A stretch of DNA of 64,000 bases from the NCBI GenBank assembly GCA_946902985.2, contig OX336400.1:170821043-170885042 (forward strand), read 5' to 3'. The notes under the pieces were generated by a model. That model did no database searches and was not told where the DNA came from. It saw only the letters and a program-made list of their open reading frames with translations. The position numbers were made by a program, and so were the translations under genes. This document shows, one piece after another, positions 42,969 to 53,615 of this stretch. Position 1 is the first letter of the stretch. Every line of letters starts with the position of its first letter. The stretch comes from Meconema thalassinum (Eukaryota; Arthropoda; Insecta; Orthoptera; Tettigoniidae).

Positions 42969-43549
42969 ATGAACTTGCACGTGGGCAATTCAATGGTGCC
43001 ATGATTTTCCTTCAAAAGACACTATTTCCCAATGAAAATGGCGGACAAAACTTAGGGTTAATTTCAAAATCCGCTAGGTTCAATTGAACTTCCGCTATTG
43101 TTAGTTTCAAAACCCACCAAGTCGCGTTCAGCCAATAAGGACATAGAATTGCATAACCCATTTGTATGACCTTGCAAAGTGTAACCTAGTCACAACTGAT
43201 ACTGATGTTGTATTTTAAATATTTCAGGTCAGGTTTTCATTTCATACATAATTTGGAGGGTTCAAGTTCAAGTGCTTGCATTCTTCTCTTGTTTTTATTC
43301 TTAGAATAGCTTTTCTTACTTTCAAAATGGTCCATATGTACATTTCACTATCAAGAACAGTTAACTTCTAATTAATCTTAAGAATTGTGTTCCGTTCCAT
43401 AAAGGGAACGCATCGTTGGATAACTAAGTGATTAATAAACAAAATGTTCATATTCCAAAGATGTTTCTTCATAGGTAAACAGTTTTCCTAATTTTCCCAC
43501 AAAGTTTGTTTTGTGGACTAGGTGGGTTTTGATTATAGGCGCCTGAAAT
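42969..43549. other. No gene recognised
   Basis: Nothing supported apart from short repeated ACCCGCCAAGTC/ACCCACCAAGTCG words (42418, 43113). Confidence 0.4.
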
Positions 43550-43715
43550 GTCAGGATGGCTCCTAACTTAAAGCTACGGACACCTCCTACAAAAACCTTA
43601 ACCGTAACTACAAATAAACACGCGTTTACAGCCATCACTATGACAGGTTATCGGGCAGTTTCAACACACACCCAAGTAAACGGGGTTACGTGTAGTAAAG
43701 CCCCTAAATGTGTCA
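43550..43715 (+). mobile_element. SINE-D 3' part
   Basis: Core remnant (CAGGATGGCTCCTAACTTAAAGC) and tail (GACAGGTTATCGGGCAG ... ACACACACCCAAGTAAACGGGG). Confidence 0.7.
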
Positions 43716-44035
43716 ATAACAAAAATAACGCTGTTAACATTTTGTTAAGATCTCAATCACTCATTTATTATGCGTGGGTGAAAAGTATTATGCAGCAATT
43801 ATCTGTCCTAAAATTACCGGCTAGCTGTTTGTTTACCCTCAAGTAGAGTGTTCTTGTGTCACGCAGACCACATTTCATGCTCAATGTCCCAGGGATATTA
43901 AAAGTGCACGCCTGGGAGAGTAAATAACATAGGCTACCCCTGTCTTCCGCTTCGACGAGGTCTGTGTTATGTACTGCTGTATAGGACTATATTACACAAG
44001 CCTGACAACAGGTCATCTTGTATCCAAGTGGTCTG

Positions 44036-44305
44036 TTGGTTGGATGGTTGGTTCCTCAGTTTAGGGGCTGCGACAACGTGGTCATGTAGCCCCGTGTACT
44101 TTGGGTGTGTGTAGAATCTGTCTGACAACCGGTGTTAATTGTGATGGCTGTATTATTGTGTGTATCTGTTTTTTTAATTTAAGTACAGACAGCAACTTAG
44201 AATTTTTCAAATAGTTCCTACTTTTGCTGCCAAACGCTACCGACAACGACTACTAGGCCTAGTTCAGAACTTAGCTACTAGACGCCACCGCAGTCGGCTC
44301 CAAGA
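44036..44305 (-). mobile_element. SINE-B fragment (tail half)
   Basis: Inverted tail and middle; ends at CGCAGTCGGCTCCA, head missing. Confidence 0.85.
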
Positions 44306-44512
44306 GGTCTGTATTTAACGAAATTATTGAAGAGTAACAACGATTCTTTCACTGAAATAAGACACGTAGAACTGTGCCATTGACTAAAATTGTGATAATT
44401 TACAGTTAAGTAATGTTTTCCCCATCTTCTGCAATACCGGGTATATATTTTCAGTATTCCGAAAAATTCGGATTCTTAATGCCTCAAGCAGAGGCGTAGG
44501 CCTATTGTATGA

Positions 44513-44563
44513 TTAATAATAATAATAATAATAGACCTAATAATAATAATAATAATATATTTA
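44513..44563 (+). repeat. (AAT)n microsatellite
   Basis: Interrupted AAT run. Confidence 0.9.
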
Positions 44564-44569
44564 ATTATT

Positions 44570-44805
44570 TATTTTGCTCAGAAACCTTAATCATTGGTGG
44601 CGGATCTTTAACCAAAAACATAGAGAAACAAGAAAGGAAAAGTTTACGAAATCTTTTTGGTCCAGTTTGTGTGAAGGAAATATGGAGAAAAAAATCATCC
44701 CAGAAAATATATTGTCATTCTGAAAAAGTCTCTCACACATTTCTGAAAAAACGATTGAAATGTTATGGACATATTATCAGAATGAACAATAACAGACTAA
44801 CTAAA
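44570..44805 (+). pseudogene. EN-RT LINE C-terminal fragment
   Basis: Frame reads 'IEKQERKSLRNLFGPVCVKE' and 'KKRLKCYGHIIRMNNNRLTK'. The E+K.LR.ILGP ... +RLK.YGHI.RM...RLTK pattern belongs to the C-terminal region of insect EN-RT non-LTR elements. Catalytic parts absent. Related to 40848-40990. Confidence 0.7.
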
Positions 44806-44808
44806 ATT

Positions 44809-44823
44809 CCCCCCCCCCCCCCC
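44809..44823 (+). repeat. Poly-C run
   Basis: About 15 Cs at the junction between the LINE fragment and repeat J. Confidence 0.9.
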
Positions 44824-45070
44824 AGGGGCTCAAATCTAGTGGGACGTGGGTTGGCGATCACGGGACCCCAGCTGAGTCCGACATTGCTTCCACTTACTTG
44901 TGCCAGGCTCCTCTCCGTCTTCTTTCCTATCAGCCTCCCTTAGCCACCTCTTGTTCTCTTCCGACCCCGTCGGTATTAGGGTATCCGAGGCCTAGGGAGT
45001 TTTTCATTTTCCCGCCTTAATTGACCCTTATCTCGTCTTTCCTGGTCCATCCTTCTTCTGGGGAACTGCC
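44821..45070 (+). repeat. Repeat J copy 3
   Basis: Opposite orientation to copies 1 and 2, same block order (GTGGGACGTGGGTTGGCG, ATTGCTTCCACTTACTTG, CGAGGCCTAGGGAGTTTTTC). Confidence 0.75.
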
Positions 45071-45188
45071 TTCTCTCTCGTTTCATTATATTTCCTTTTC
45101 TCTTTAAGATTTCCGCACTGTTATTGGTAATTGACTCCCCGTGTATCCAAATTATCTTAAGCGAATTTTTTGAATCTACGCTACATGT

Positions 45189-45540
45189 TGTGGGTATTTT
45201 CGATATAAATTGCATTTTGTGAGTCTTTTCGATCTAAATTGCAATTTGCGAGTATTTTCAACCTCAATTGCAATTTGTAAGAATTGACAATATAAATTGC
45301 TTTTTAGTAAGTCTTTCAATGTAGGAGCAGGACATTTAATGAGTATTTTGAATTTCAATTGCATTTTGTAAGTATTTTCAACCTAAATCGCATTTTGCAC
45401 GTATTTTCAATCTAAATTGCATTTTGTATGGTGGGCATTTTGTAAGTATTTTGATTCTCAATTGCATTTTGTGGAATCTAAATGACATTTTGTAAGTATT
45501 TTCAATCTAAATTGCATTTTGTAAGTAATTTCAGTCTCAC
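45189..45540 (+). repeat. Minisatellite, ~28-31-bp unit
   Basis: About 12 imperfect copies of CAATTTAGATTGAAAAT-type units, here read as GCATTTTGTAAGTATTTTCAATCTAAATT. Unit length drifts because of small deletions; one unit carries an extra GGTGGGCATTTTG. Confidence 0.85.
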
Positions 45541-45591
45541 TTAATTTTCTTCTGGTTTCTATTTCATTGTCATTTTTGCTTTCACCCAGAC

Positions 45592-45660
45592 CATTTAGGG
45601 GCCGATAACCTAGATGTTAGGCCCCTTAAAACAACAATTATCATCATCATCATCAACTCC
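45592..45660 (+). mobile_element. SINE tail remnant (GGGGCCGATAACC type)
   Basis: CCATTTAGGGGCCGATAACC, TAGATGTTAGGCCCCTT, then a CATCATCATCAT run. GGGGCC/GGCCCC can pair. I associate this sequence with insect SINE 3' ends; no other copy in the window. Confidence 0.4.
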
Positions 45661-45837
45661 ACTAAAAGAATTCTCAACCTGGCCCTTTCCCTAAAACAAA
45701 GAAGAGCCGGCTTCGTGAAATTGAAACAGATCTCCAGGAAATCAACATCTCAGAAGACAATGTACAGGGCAGATCTAAATTCAGAACCAAAATCGACAAT
45801 CACCAATTTGGAGACAAACCCAATACCAGAGCCACTA

Positions 45838-46415
45838 CAGGTTGTTTCAAAAATAGGGGGCATAATTTCAGGTATGTATTTGTTGTATGTAGACAATCAA
45901 AATAGTTCATTACAACATGTGTCCGGAAATGCTTCATTTCTGAGTTATGGCCTTCACAACACTGAACTTCACCGGAACGTTTTTATTCCCCAGGTCATTG
46001 TCATTACAGAAGATGTTCAAAATGTCCACCTCCTGCTTGAATACAGACCGCACCTTGATGTCTCATTGACCTCTCCTGGAACAAACGACGAGTCAACTCA
46101 GCATTGCCGTCCACCTTACCGCACATGAATTGCAAACTCTGCCAGATGCTGATTTGAGTACATGACGCGCAGACGAACGCCAAACACAACACTGAATTTA
46201 ACCTTCGCCTCAGAATGAACCGTCAGAGTGTCCTCTTAATGTCTCCTATCACGGCAACGACCTGCGATAAGAAAAACGTTCCGAAGTTCAGTGTTGTGAA
46301 GGCCATAACTCAGAAATGTAGCATTTCCGGACACATGTTGTAATGAACTATTTTGATTGTCTACATACAACAAATACATACCTGAAATTATGCCCCCTAT
46401 TTTTGAAACACCCTG
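45838..46415. mobile_element. DNA element with ~145-bp TIRs
   Basis: CAGG(T/G)TGTTTCAAAAATAGG begins at 45838 and is inverted at 46415. Similarity between arms extends about 145 bp (45838-45985 / 46270-46415, including ATTACAACATGTGTCCGG). Interior about 280 bp without a transposase. No clear target duplication, so superfamily undecided. Confidence 0.75.
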
Positions 46416-46552
46416 CATAACGTGGTCAGAAGAACGAACGAAGAAGCTCAGTGAGAGAATGAGGAGATTTTGGGTGGAAAAGAAGGCCAACACATCAGCT
46501 AAGCAGGTTCAACCGTGTTCCTGAGTAGGGCATAACGATGTAGAAATAAATA

Positions 46553-46577
46553 TATTTATTTATTTATTTATTTATTT
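46553..46577 (+). repeat. (TTTA)n microsatellite
   Basis: About six TTTA units. Confidence 0.9.
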
Positions 46578-46901
46578 GCGAGGGAATGTGTAAAATCTTG
46601 CATGAGACGCTTATGGGAGTCCACACTCAACAACGGTGTGGAATTCTTACCCACTAAAAAACCAAACACCCTTCTCCCACGACGTGTATATCCGCCCCGG
46701 AACAGCCCTCGCATTTCTTCAGGGTGGTGTCGTGCGTGAAGCCACTTGTGCTTCTTCTTCCTTCAATTCTTCTTTATTATCGTTCATAAGCATCTAAGTC
46801 CCTCTTATTTTGACGCGAAGTACTTTCTACATACACTGCTACCTGATCACAGGATTCTTGATTTTGCAGCATAACATCCACGATGTGCCTGGAGTCAGTT
46901 C

Positions 46902-46943
46902 CACGGCGTTGTCGCAGCCCCTAAACTTAAGAACCAACCAACC
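46902..46943 (+). mobile_element. SINE-B tail fragment
   Basis: GCGTTGTCGCAGCCCCTAAAC and AACCAACCAACC only. Confidence 0.7.
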
Positions 46944-47040
46944 TTGCTCAGCTTCCAAGCATCTTCTTTGTGGCAATGGCCACAAGCAAAGAATTTGTGG
47001 AGAGCGTCATCGATGTCATTGCAGTAGATGTACTATCGCG

Positions 47041-47745
47041 TGCATAAATAACGGGTCGCCTTGCCGTGCGCGAGTTGAGTTTTCGAGCTATCAGTTTGCT
47101 ATCACTTGATGTGTTCTCGGGAGGGGAATGCTGAGAGCCGTGATTGGGTAGCTGTCCTTGTTGGCAAGGGGGGAGAGGAGGGGGAGTGTGGTATCACTTG
47201 TTAATCACAAGAGGCTGACAGTGGCTCAGTAACACGACAGCGAACTCTTTTGAGGTCCGTGACCTTTAATATGAACGACCGTTTGGTGAGGAGGGAGCAG
47301 ATGGTTGGGCTCTATGAAGCTGGCGTCAGAATAACAGAAATATAATTAGTTTAGGACGTTTGCGATGTCTTCTTTTTCTCCTTATTAAACTGCGTTTAGT
47401 CCCTAACTGTGAAAACTCGATTCTCAAAAGAATTCACACATAGTAAAACTCAACAGTGCATTTCTAGCGAGATTTAACAATTAATGGGTTACTTAGCATT
47501 TCAATTTAGATTTATAAAAACCGTCCCGTTATCTGAAACAATCTTCCAAGCGCGAAACTAGAGAAAATCAAAGTTGGCGCTGTGCTCCTTGATCTGTCCC
47601 CCTCCTCTCCCCATTGCCAACAAGGACAGCTGCCCAACCACGACTCTCAGCATTCCCCTCCCGAAAACACCCCAAGTGATGGCAACCTGATAGCTCGAAA
47701 ACTCAACTCCCGCTCAATAAGGCGGCCCGTTATTTATAGTACACC
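47041..47745. mobile_element. Tc1/mariner-like remnant with ~150-bp TIRs
   Basis: Arms 47041-47190 and 47597-47745 are inverted copies (ATAAATAACGGG.CGCC ... GAGGGGAATGCTGAGAG ... CTGTCCTTGTTGGCAA). The interior holds the start of a transposase (47271-47345). Confidence 0.75.
47271..47345 (+). pseudogene. Transposase N-terminal stub
   Basis: ATG then MNDRLVRREQMVGLYEAG and VRITEI before a stop: 24 codons resembling the first helix-turn-helix helix of Tc1/mariner-superfamily transposases (xxRxQMVxLYEAGxRxTEIA). The remainder of the gene is deleted, so this is a non-autonomous derivative. The match is short; confidence moderate. Confidence 0.5.
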
Positions 47746-47920
47746 GGACTACTCGCTCGCTCTATGCTGTGGAGGAATTTTCGGAAGTATCCATGATCTG
47801 TCAAGAACTGTGAGAGGTAATAGTTCACTTCACCATGATTCCGGTTAACTCAGTCTGTTAGGGATGTTGTCAGCTTCTTCATCCATTTCCCTCGGGAATC
47901 ATCTTCCCATCCACCTCAGA

Positions 47921-48101
47921 AGGGTGTGGTGGCGCAGCGGTCAAGCTGTTGGCCTCTCACCAAGGTGGACTGGGTTCGAGATGTGTGAGATTTGCGAAGT
48001 GAAATGCCATGTCTTGTGGTTCGGATTCCACGTTAAAAGGAGGTCCCGTGGCTCATAATCACAAGATTCACGGTCAGGTACAACTACAAGCTTCCTTCCT
48101 T
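47921..48101 (+). mobile_element. SINE-E copy 3
   Basis: GGTGTGGTGGCGCAGCGGTC (A box), CTGGGTTCGAG (B box), body to AAGCTTCCTTCCTT. No convincing duplication. Confidence 0.85.
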
Positions 48102-48389
48102 ACCTCATTAATGGACTCCGGAATGTCCTATATCGCCCAGGCTAATTTCCAACTTTTTATTTAACTGTTTCTCCGAAACCATAAACAGAAAGTAATCTAT
48201 TTATTGCAGGCATGTTCTTAAAGACGCTACTCCTTACTTTGAAATATGTGTTTTGAAAATAAATGTATTCCTGAATCTTCATCAATTCGTTTTAAAGTTG
48301 CATATTTTTAACAACACTTTCATAAACAATTCCACGTGGTAAAATGGTAAACTAAAATATTAAAAAAAAACGGAGGTCTTAAAAATATT
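48102..48389. other. No gene recognised
   Basis: Nothing supported. Confidence 0.4.
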
Positions 48390-48398
48390 ACTCATACA

Positions 48399-48933
48399 TA
48401 GAGGCATGATTATTTGCGCTAATTTTTGAACGATTTTGCGAGGATACTAATTTTCGCGTTATTTCGCCAAATAGATATTGCTGTATCGTTTTAATTTCGC
48501 TTTAATAATATTCTAAAACTAATCATTAAAGTTTTCATTATTATGGTTCTGAATTATTTATATAAATGGTAGATGTATAAATTACTATTAAGCATCCAAT
48601 ATTATTTTATTATATTCCTGATTTGGCATTAATTTTAATGCTAGCAGTGACTGAATTATTTCAACTTGTTGAATATTTGTTTGCTCTTCTCTTTCTTGCC
48701 ATACATAATCTTGAAACAAAATTTCATGCTCGTTATTCACTGCAGATTTCGCTGTAATATCGCGCTTATCGCGAAATAATTGAATTTTAATTCAAAATGA
48801 CCTTATCGCTTTAATTCGCGAACATACTATCTTTATTTTCTTAACCAGAAACATATGATTCGTAAAGATATCGCAAAATCTCTTCAAAATATTTTTTGTC
48901 GCGTTTATCGTCAATGCGAAAAATCATGCCTCT
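48399..48933. mobile_element. MITE-like element with 9-bp TSD
   Basis: AGAGGCATGATT at the left end (48400) is inverted as AATCATGCCTCT at the right end (48933). The 9-bp word ACTCATACA is duplicated at 48390-48398 and 48934-48942. AT-rich interior with several TCGCG words; no coding. A 9-bp duplication would fit a Mutator-like or related element. Confidence 0.75.
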
Positions 48934-48996
48934 ACTCATACAGTACAAGGAGGAATTATAATAAAGATTTCATCTTTATATGTTGAAGTTCCGAAA

Positions 48997-49317
48997 GCCT
49001 CCGTGGCTTAGGCGGAGGCACGCCGGCCTCTCACCGCTGGGTCCGTGATTCAAATCCCGGTCACTCCATGTGAGATCTGTGCTGGACAGAACGGAGGCAG
49101 ACAGGTTTTTCTCCGGGTACTCCGGTTTTCCCTGTCACAATTTCATTCCAGCAACACTCTCCACTATCATTTCATTTCATCTGTCATTCATTTAATCATT
49201 GCCCCAGAGGAGTGCGTCAGGCCTCGGCAGCCGGCACAGTTCATATCCTCGCCGCTAGATGGGGGCTTCATTCCATTCCTGACCCGGTCGGAGACTGGAA
49301 GCAGGCTGTGGATTTTC
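48997..49317 (+). mobile_element. SINE-A copy 6
   Basis: 321 bp, perfect 17-bp duplication ATGTTGAAGTTCCGAAA at 48980-48996 and 49318-49334. The best-bounded copy of this family. Confidence 0.96.
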
Positions 49318-49366
49318 ATGTTGAAGTTCCGAAAAAGAGGGAAATATTATATCTAGAAACTACAAA

Positions 49367-50286
49367 CTAGCAACCCGCCCCGGCTTCGTCCGGGAACAGT
49401 TATGAATGTATTACGTGATAAGCGCTTTTTCTTCGATGTCAATGAACTACGACCTAGATCCGTTTTACGTCTCGGCATGATGGGTTAAAAATCACTGACT
49501 GGACTATTAATTATATTATCATGGAGGTGCATGTGCAACGAATTCTTGTCAGACGTAATTTAAGAATGGCGAGGTGCATGAAACACATATTCCCCTTCCG
49601 TCCAATCTTAACTTGACTGTGTATTTTGTGGAACGAAAAGTTCACAGGCGAAATGAAGAAACGCCGAGTAACACTTCCAGGGAAACTCCGAACACAATCA
49701 TTCTTCTCTGAAGTCGTAACTCAACACAACTCGACAGTTAAGTTGGTTATTGTTGTTTTGAGGGGTGGAGCTACGAGGTCATCTGCCCCTGACTCAACAG
49801 TTTGCTGCTCGCTATATCTGGGGCAATAGGCTCACCCGCTAACTAGGCTGTACCTGGGGTGATAGTCTCGCCCCTAGCTAGCTGTAAACTGTCAACTCAG
49901 TAATTGAATGGAGATTTTGGAAGAAATGAAAACGAAAAAAAAAACCACTTTTAGTGGGCGATGTATTGAAAATAGAGATATACTCTCGTGGACTTTTTTG
50001 TAGAACTTTTCATGCTTAACAATTCTTACACTCATGGTCTATTGATATTTTTAACGGTTTGTTCAGCGTAAGCTTAAAAAACACACGGACGCCAGTTTTT
50101 CATTCGACCTTTTTACTGAAATCGTTACTGCTTGGCTTCATTTGATCATAAAAAATATTTTCTACAAAAACTTCCTCAACATATCCTTTACGGACTGGTG
50201 AAAACCACATCAAAATCCATCCAGTGGTTCTCAAGATTACCCGTGAAATTCAAGAATCGGGGACTTCGTTTTATACTAAGTAGAGA
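49367..50286 (-). mobile_element. Helitron-1, full-length non-autonomous copy (920 bp)
   Basis: Minus strand begins TCTCTACTTAGTATAAAACG after an A (complement of T 50287) and ends GCGGGTTGCTAG before T (complement of A 49366), with the 3' subterminal hairpin CCCGG.CGAAGCCGGGG. No Rep/helicase coding. Contains a repeat-M segment (about 49752-49790). Other copies: 10836-11018 and 56579-59259. Confidence 0.88.
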
Positions 50287-50644
50287 TTAGAATCGAAGAC
50301 TTTTTCGGTTTCCAGTTCAAGCCATTCGCATAGGATTCCTCTTCTTCCGGTTAAAGCACTACCATCCATTTTTCTGTTGTTCCTTGTCCCTTTGCCCTTG
50401 CTTCTAACGCACCCTCTTTCTTCTTTTTTGTATCTATTGTCTAATAAAAATAAAAATGTAGCCTACTTTGGTGGGTTTACTAACAGGACTCACGATTGTA
50501 GGGACAGTATAAGGAAAGGAGCCTCGGGACTTAGATATTAAAAAATAAATGTGCCGTTAGAAAACTAAAAGTCTATAGATTAAATGGCGCAAAATGTTGT
50601 AATATTTGAAGATTTGTCCATTCCAGGAGCCACTTACATTCAAT
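50287..50644. other. No gene recognised
   Basis: Nothing supported. Confidence 0.4.
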
Positions 50645-50800
50645 GCGTACCGAATGCCAACGGAAGGAAAATCAAAGGAATCCCACGTAGATCAGTCGCG
50701 GCATTTGGGGGATAAGTTTCGCACAAGATAAGATACGGCCCAACAGAATCAAGCATTCAGCTGATTTTAAAAATAAAAATAAAATTATTACCGAAATTAT
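50645..50800 (+). repeat. Direct repeat of LINE-leading sequence
   Basis: GAATGCCAACGGAAGG, GGAATCCCAC.TAGA.CAGTC, CAAGCATTCAGCTGATTTTAAA recur at 51788-51920 on the other side of the SINE-B/Polinton block. Confidence 0.7.
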
Positions 50801-50802
50801 TG

Positions 50803-51780
50803 GGCGGCTTCGGTGGCGTAGTTGGTAGTTTGCTGAGCTTCTATGACCAAGATTATGGGTTCAAACCCGGCCGAAGTCGTCAGATATTTTAAGAGCGTTA
50901 GAAATCCCTCAGATTGCCATTCTTCGCAGGGGAAGTAAAGCCGGCGGGCCCATGTCATAGATTTATGGCATGTAAAAGAACCTTACACTAACTTCAATTA
51001 TGTGGAGCTAAATTTGTAGGTTAGAGTTATTTATCGCTCTATTAAGTTCCAACGTTCGTTCCTGGTGCTGGTTGTAGTTGCATCTAGTAGCCAAGTTTAC
51101 AGGTAGGTGTCGTTGACGGTAGCATTGGGTAGAAAAAGTAGGAACTACTTGAAATTGATCGTCTGCAGTCCTTACCTGAACACACACACTAATACAGCCA
51201 TCACAATTAACACCGGTTATCAGACATCATAGGTAATAAACTGTGATGGCTTCTCGGAATCATAGGTGACCATGTATTTATTGTTAGCTTCAGCTTACTG
51301 ATGAGATACCTGGCATATGCCTCCACGTATTCCAGACTCTATTAAAAGTATCTGATCGTAATCCTGAAGCAATTCCAGTTCAATTCCAGTGTAAAGGAAC
51401 ATTGCTTCGAAACTTAAACCAGGCGAAGTAAAGAGGTGTGCAGCATCCACTCGATGTGTTTCTAGTGTTTTGTTTCGAAAAGTTTCAAAGCTGTCTGCAA
51501 GAAGGAGTATATCTGAAGTTAGGTTGAGGTCACTATATTCCCCTAGAGTTTTAATTTTGAAGTGATTCCACACATTTCAGCATGTTCATAGTCTTCTTGG
51601 CTAACATCTTCTTGACTTAATTGTTAAAGATGCCTCTTTTGGTGGTAAACACGTTTCACCTAATTTTTCTCATTAATCAATGTAATCATCATAAAATACA
51701 CCTTTACGAAAGGTACACGGGGCTATATGACCGCGTTGTTGCAGCCCCTAAACTGAGGAACCAACCAACCAACCAACCAA
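50803..51780 (+). mobile_element. SINE-B copy, split by a Polinton fragment
   Basis: Head and body 50803-51225 (to GGTTATCAGACAT), tail 51707-51780 (TACACGGGGCTATATGACC ... five AACC). Confidence 0.85.
51226..51706 (-). pseudogene. Polinton/Maverick protein-primed DNA polymerase B fragment
   Basis: Minus-strand frame from about 51650 to 51226 with scattered stops. Order of signatures: 'QEDYEHAEM' then 'WNHFKIKTLGEYSDLNL', 'DILLLADSFETFRNKTLE', 'LFTSPGLSFEAMFLYTGIEL', 'LLQDYDQILLIESGIRGG' and beyond a stop 'AEANNKYMVTYDSEKPSQ'. The (K)TLGEY.DLYL..D.LLLAD.FE.FR, ..PGLSW.AML..T, GIRGG.SQ and A.ANNKYM blocks in that order are characteristic of the type-B, protein-primed polymerase of Maverick/Polinton elements. 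Only the central part is present, with stops after VSHQ and upstream, so it is dead. It replaces/interrupts the 3' third of a SINE-B. Confidence 0.85.
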
Positions 51781-51787
51781 CCAACTA

Positions 51788-53615
51788 GAATGCCAACGGA
51801 AGGTAAATCAATGGAATCCCACATAGAGCAGTCATGATATCTGGCGGAAATGTTTCCCATAAGATTAGATAAGATAAGATAAGGCCGAACAGTGTCAAGC
51901 ATTCAGCTGATTTTAAAGGTTCTTTATAATAACATCATTACCGAATTCTTCACTGACATCCTGTTGACTGGCCAACTTCCATTGGAGTTCAAGAAGGCGA
52001 AGATAATTTCTATTCTAAAACCTGGCAAACCCAGCAACAAGGTAGAAAGCTATCGGCCCTTCGCCCTTCTTAGCTGCTGCTACAAGCTTTTTGAAAGGTT
52101 GATATATAATAGAATAAGTAGTGCAATCCTAGAGCATATTCCAATTGAACAGGCAGGATTCAGACCAGGGCGTAGCTGCTGCGATCAAGTATTGTCTCTT
52201 ACATCCTTAATAGAGGCAGGATACCAAATGAAGCTGAAAACATCTGTAGCATTTGTTGATCTTACTGCTGCCTTTGACACTGTGTGGAGGGAAGGCCTTA
52301 TCTACAAATTTCTTCAGAACAATGGCTCAACTGGTTAACAATATGTTAAGTGATCGGAAGTTCCAAGTAATCACTGGAAGCAAGATAAGCAAGGAGAGGA
52401 AGCTAAACAACGGATTGCCCCAAGGATCAGTTATCTCACCATTATTGTTCAACTTATATCTCTCTGACCTTCCCGACACTTCATCCAGAAAATTCTGCTA
52501 TGCCGACGACTTGGCTCTAGCCGTACAACATCAGGTAATGGAGACGACTGAAGAGATTCTGACCATAGACTTGTCTATACTGGAAAATTACTTCAAAATC
52601 TGGAGACTTCAACCCAGTGTGAGTAAAACAGAAGTGTCTTGCTTCCATTTAAATAATCGTTTGGCGAACGTGAAATTGAATGTAAGTTTCAGAGGCGGAA
52701 TTCTTCGTCATAATTGGAACCCAAAATACCTTGGAGTCATCTTGGATCGTACACTATCCTTCAAGCAACACCTACTGAACTTGGCAAAAGAGCTGAGGAC
52801 TCGAAACAACATCCTCCATAAGCTGTGTGGAACTACCTGGGGATCTTCAGCAATCACCTTGCGATCTTCAGCCTTGGGTTTGGTGTACTCAAGTGCTGAG
52901 TAATGTGCACCTGTTTCTTTGAACAGTCATCATACAAGGCTTGTCGATACCCAGCTTAATACCACAATGCGCATCATATCTGGCGCAATCATATCTACTC
53001 CAGTTCATTGGCTTCCACTGCTAACCGGTATAATGCCATCTGATTTACGTCGATCTAATGCCCTTATGAGGGAATTTCACAAGATCTCCAGGAATCCTAG
53101 TCTACCCATGCATAGTGACCTGCCACTTTTGAATCTTAAAAGACTAAAATCACGCCATCCAACTCTGCGTGATGCTGCTGACATGGATGCTAAAGTTTTT
53201 AAAGTCTCTTGAACAGTGGAAAGGTCGGTGGGAAGCAGCAACAGATGTGCGCCTGCATACTATCTTCTCAGGTCCCAGACTTCCAAGTGGATTCCATCTA
53301 CCACGCAAGACCTGGACCGCCCTGAACAGAATCAGAACAGGCCATGGCCGGTGCAGAGACGCCCTCCACAAGTGGAAAAAGGTACCTAATCCAGACTGCG
53401 ACTGCGGAGCTCCACATTGTCAAAGAATGTAAGATTCGAGCCTATCACGGTGGTGAAGTGGACTTCCTGCTGGCAACTCCAGATGCTGTACGCTGGATTG
53501 AAAACTTAGACATTCAATTGTGAAGCACAAATGACTTTGTTTCTCGTCTGTAAATATGTACATATATATTACCGATATTGTCTTATAAGCCATACGCTAA
53601 ATAAATAAATAAATA
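51788..53615 (+). pseudogene. LINE with R1/I-Jockey-group RT, 5'-truncated
   Basis: Starts within the RT: 'FRPGRSCCDQVLSLTSLIE' fingers, 'VAFVDLTAAFDTVWREGL' (catalytic block A, D present), 'GLPQGSVISPLLFNLYLSDLP' (block B), 'FCYADDLAL' (block C, YADD intact), 'NPKYLGVILDRTLSFKQHL' (thumb), then the C-terminal 'LPRKTWTALNRIRTGHGRC' and CDCG. Lesions visible: a frameshift near 52310, a premature TAA at 52901-52903, a frameshift near 53200 and another near 53430. The 3' end reads ATAAGCCATACGC + AAATA repeats (53585-53615), the same tail as at 6805-6910 and 41333-41440, so those are tails of this family. The endonuclease is missing. Inferred role when intact: target-primed reverse transcription. 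Confidence 0.85.
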
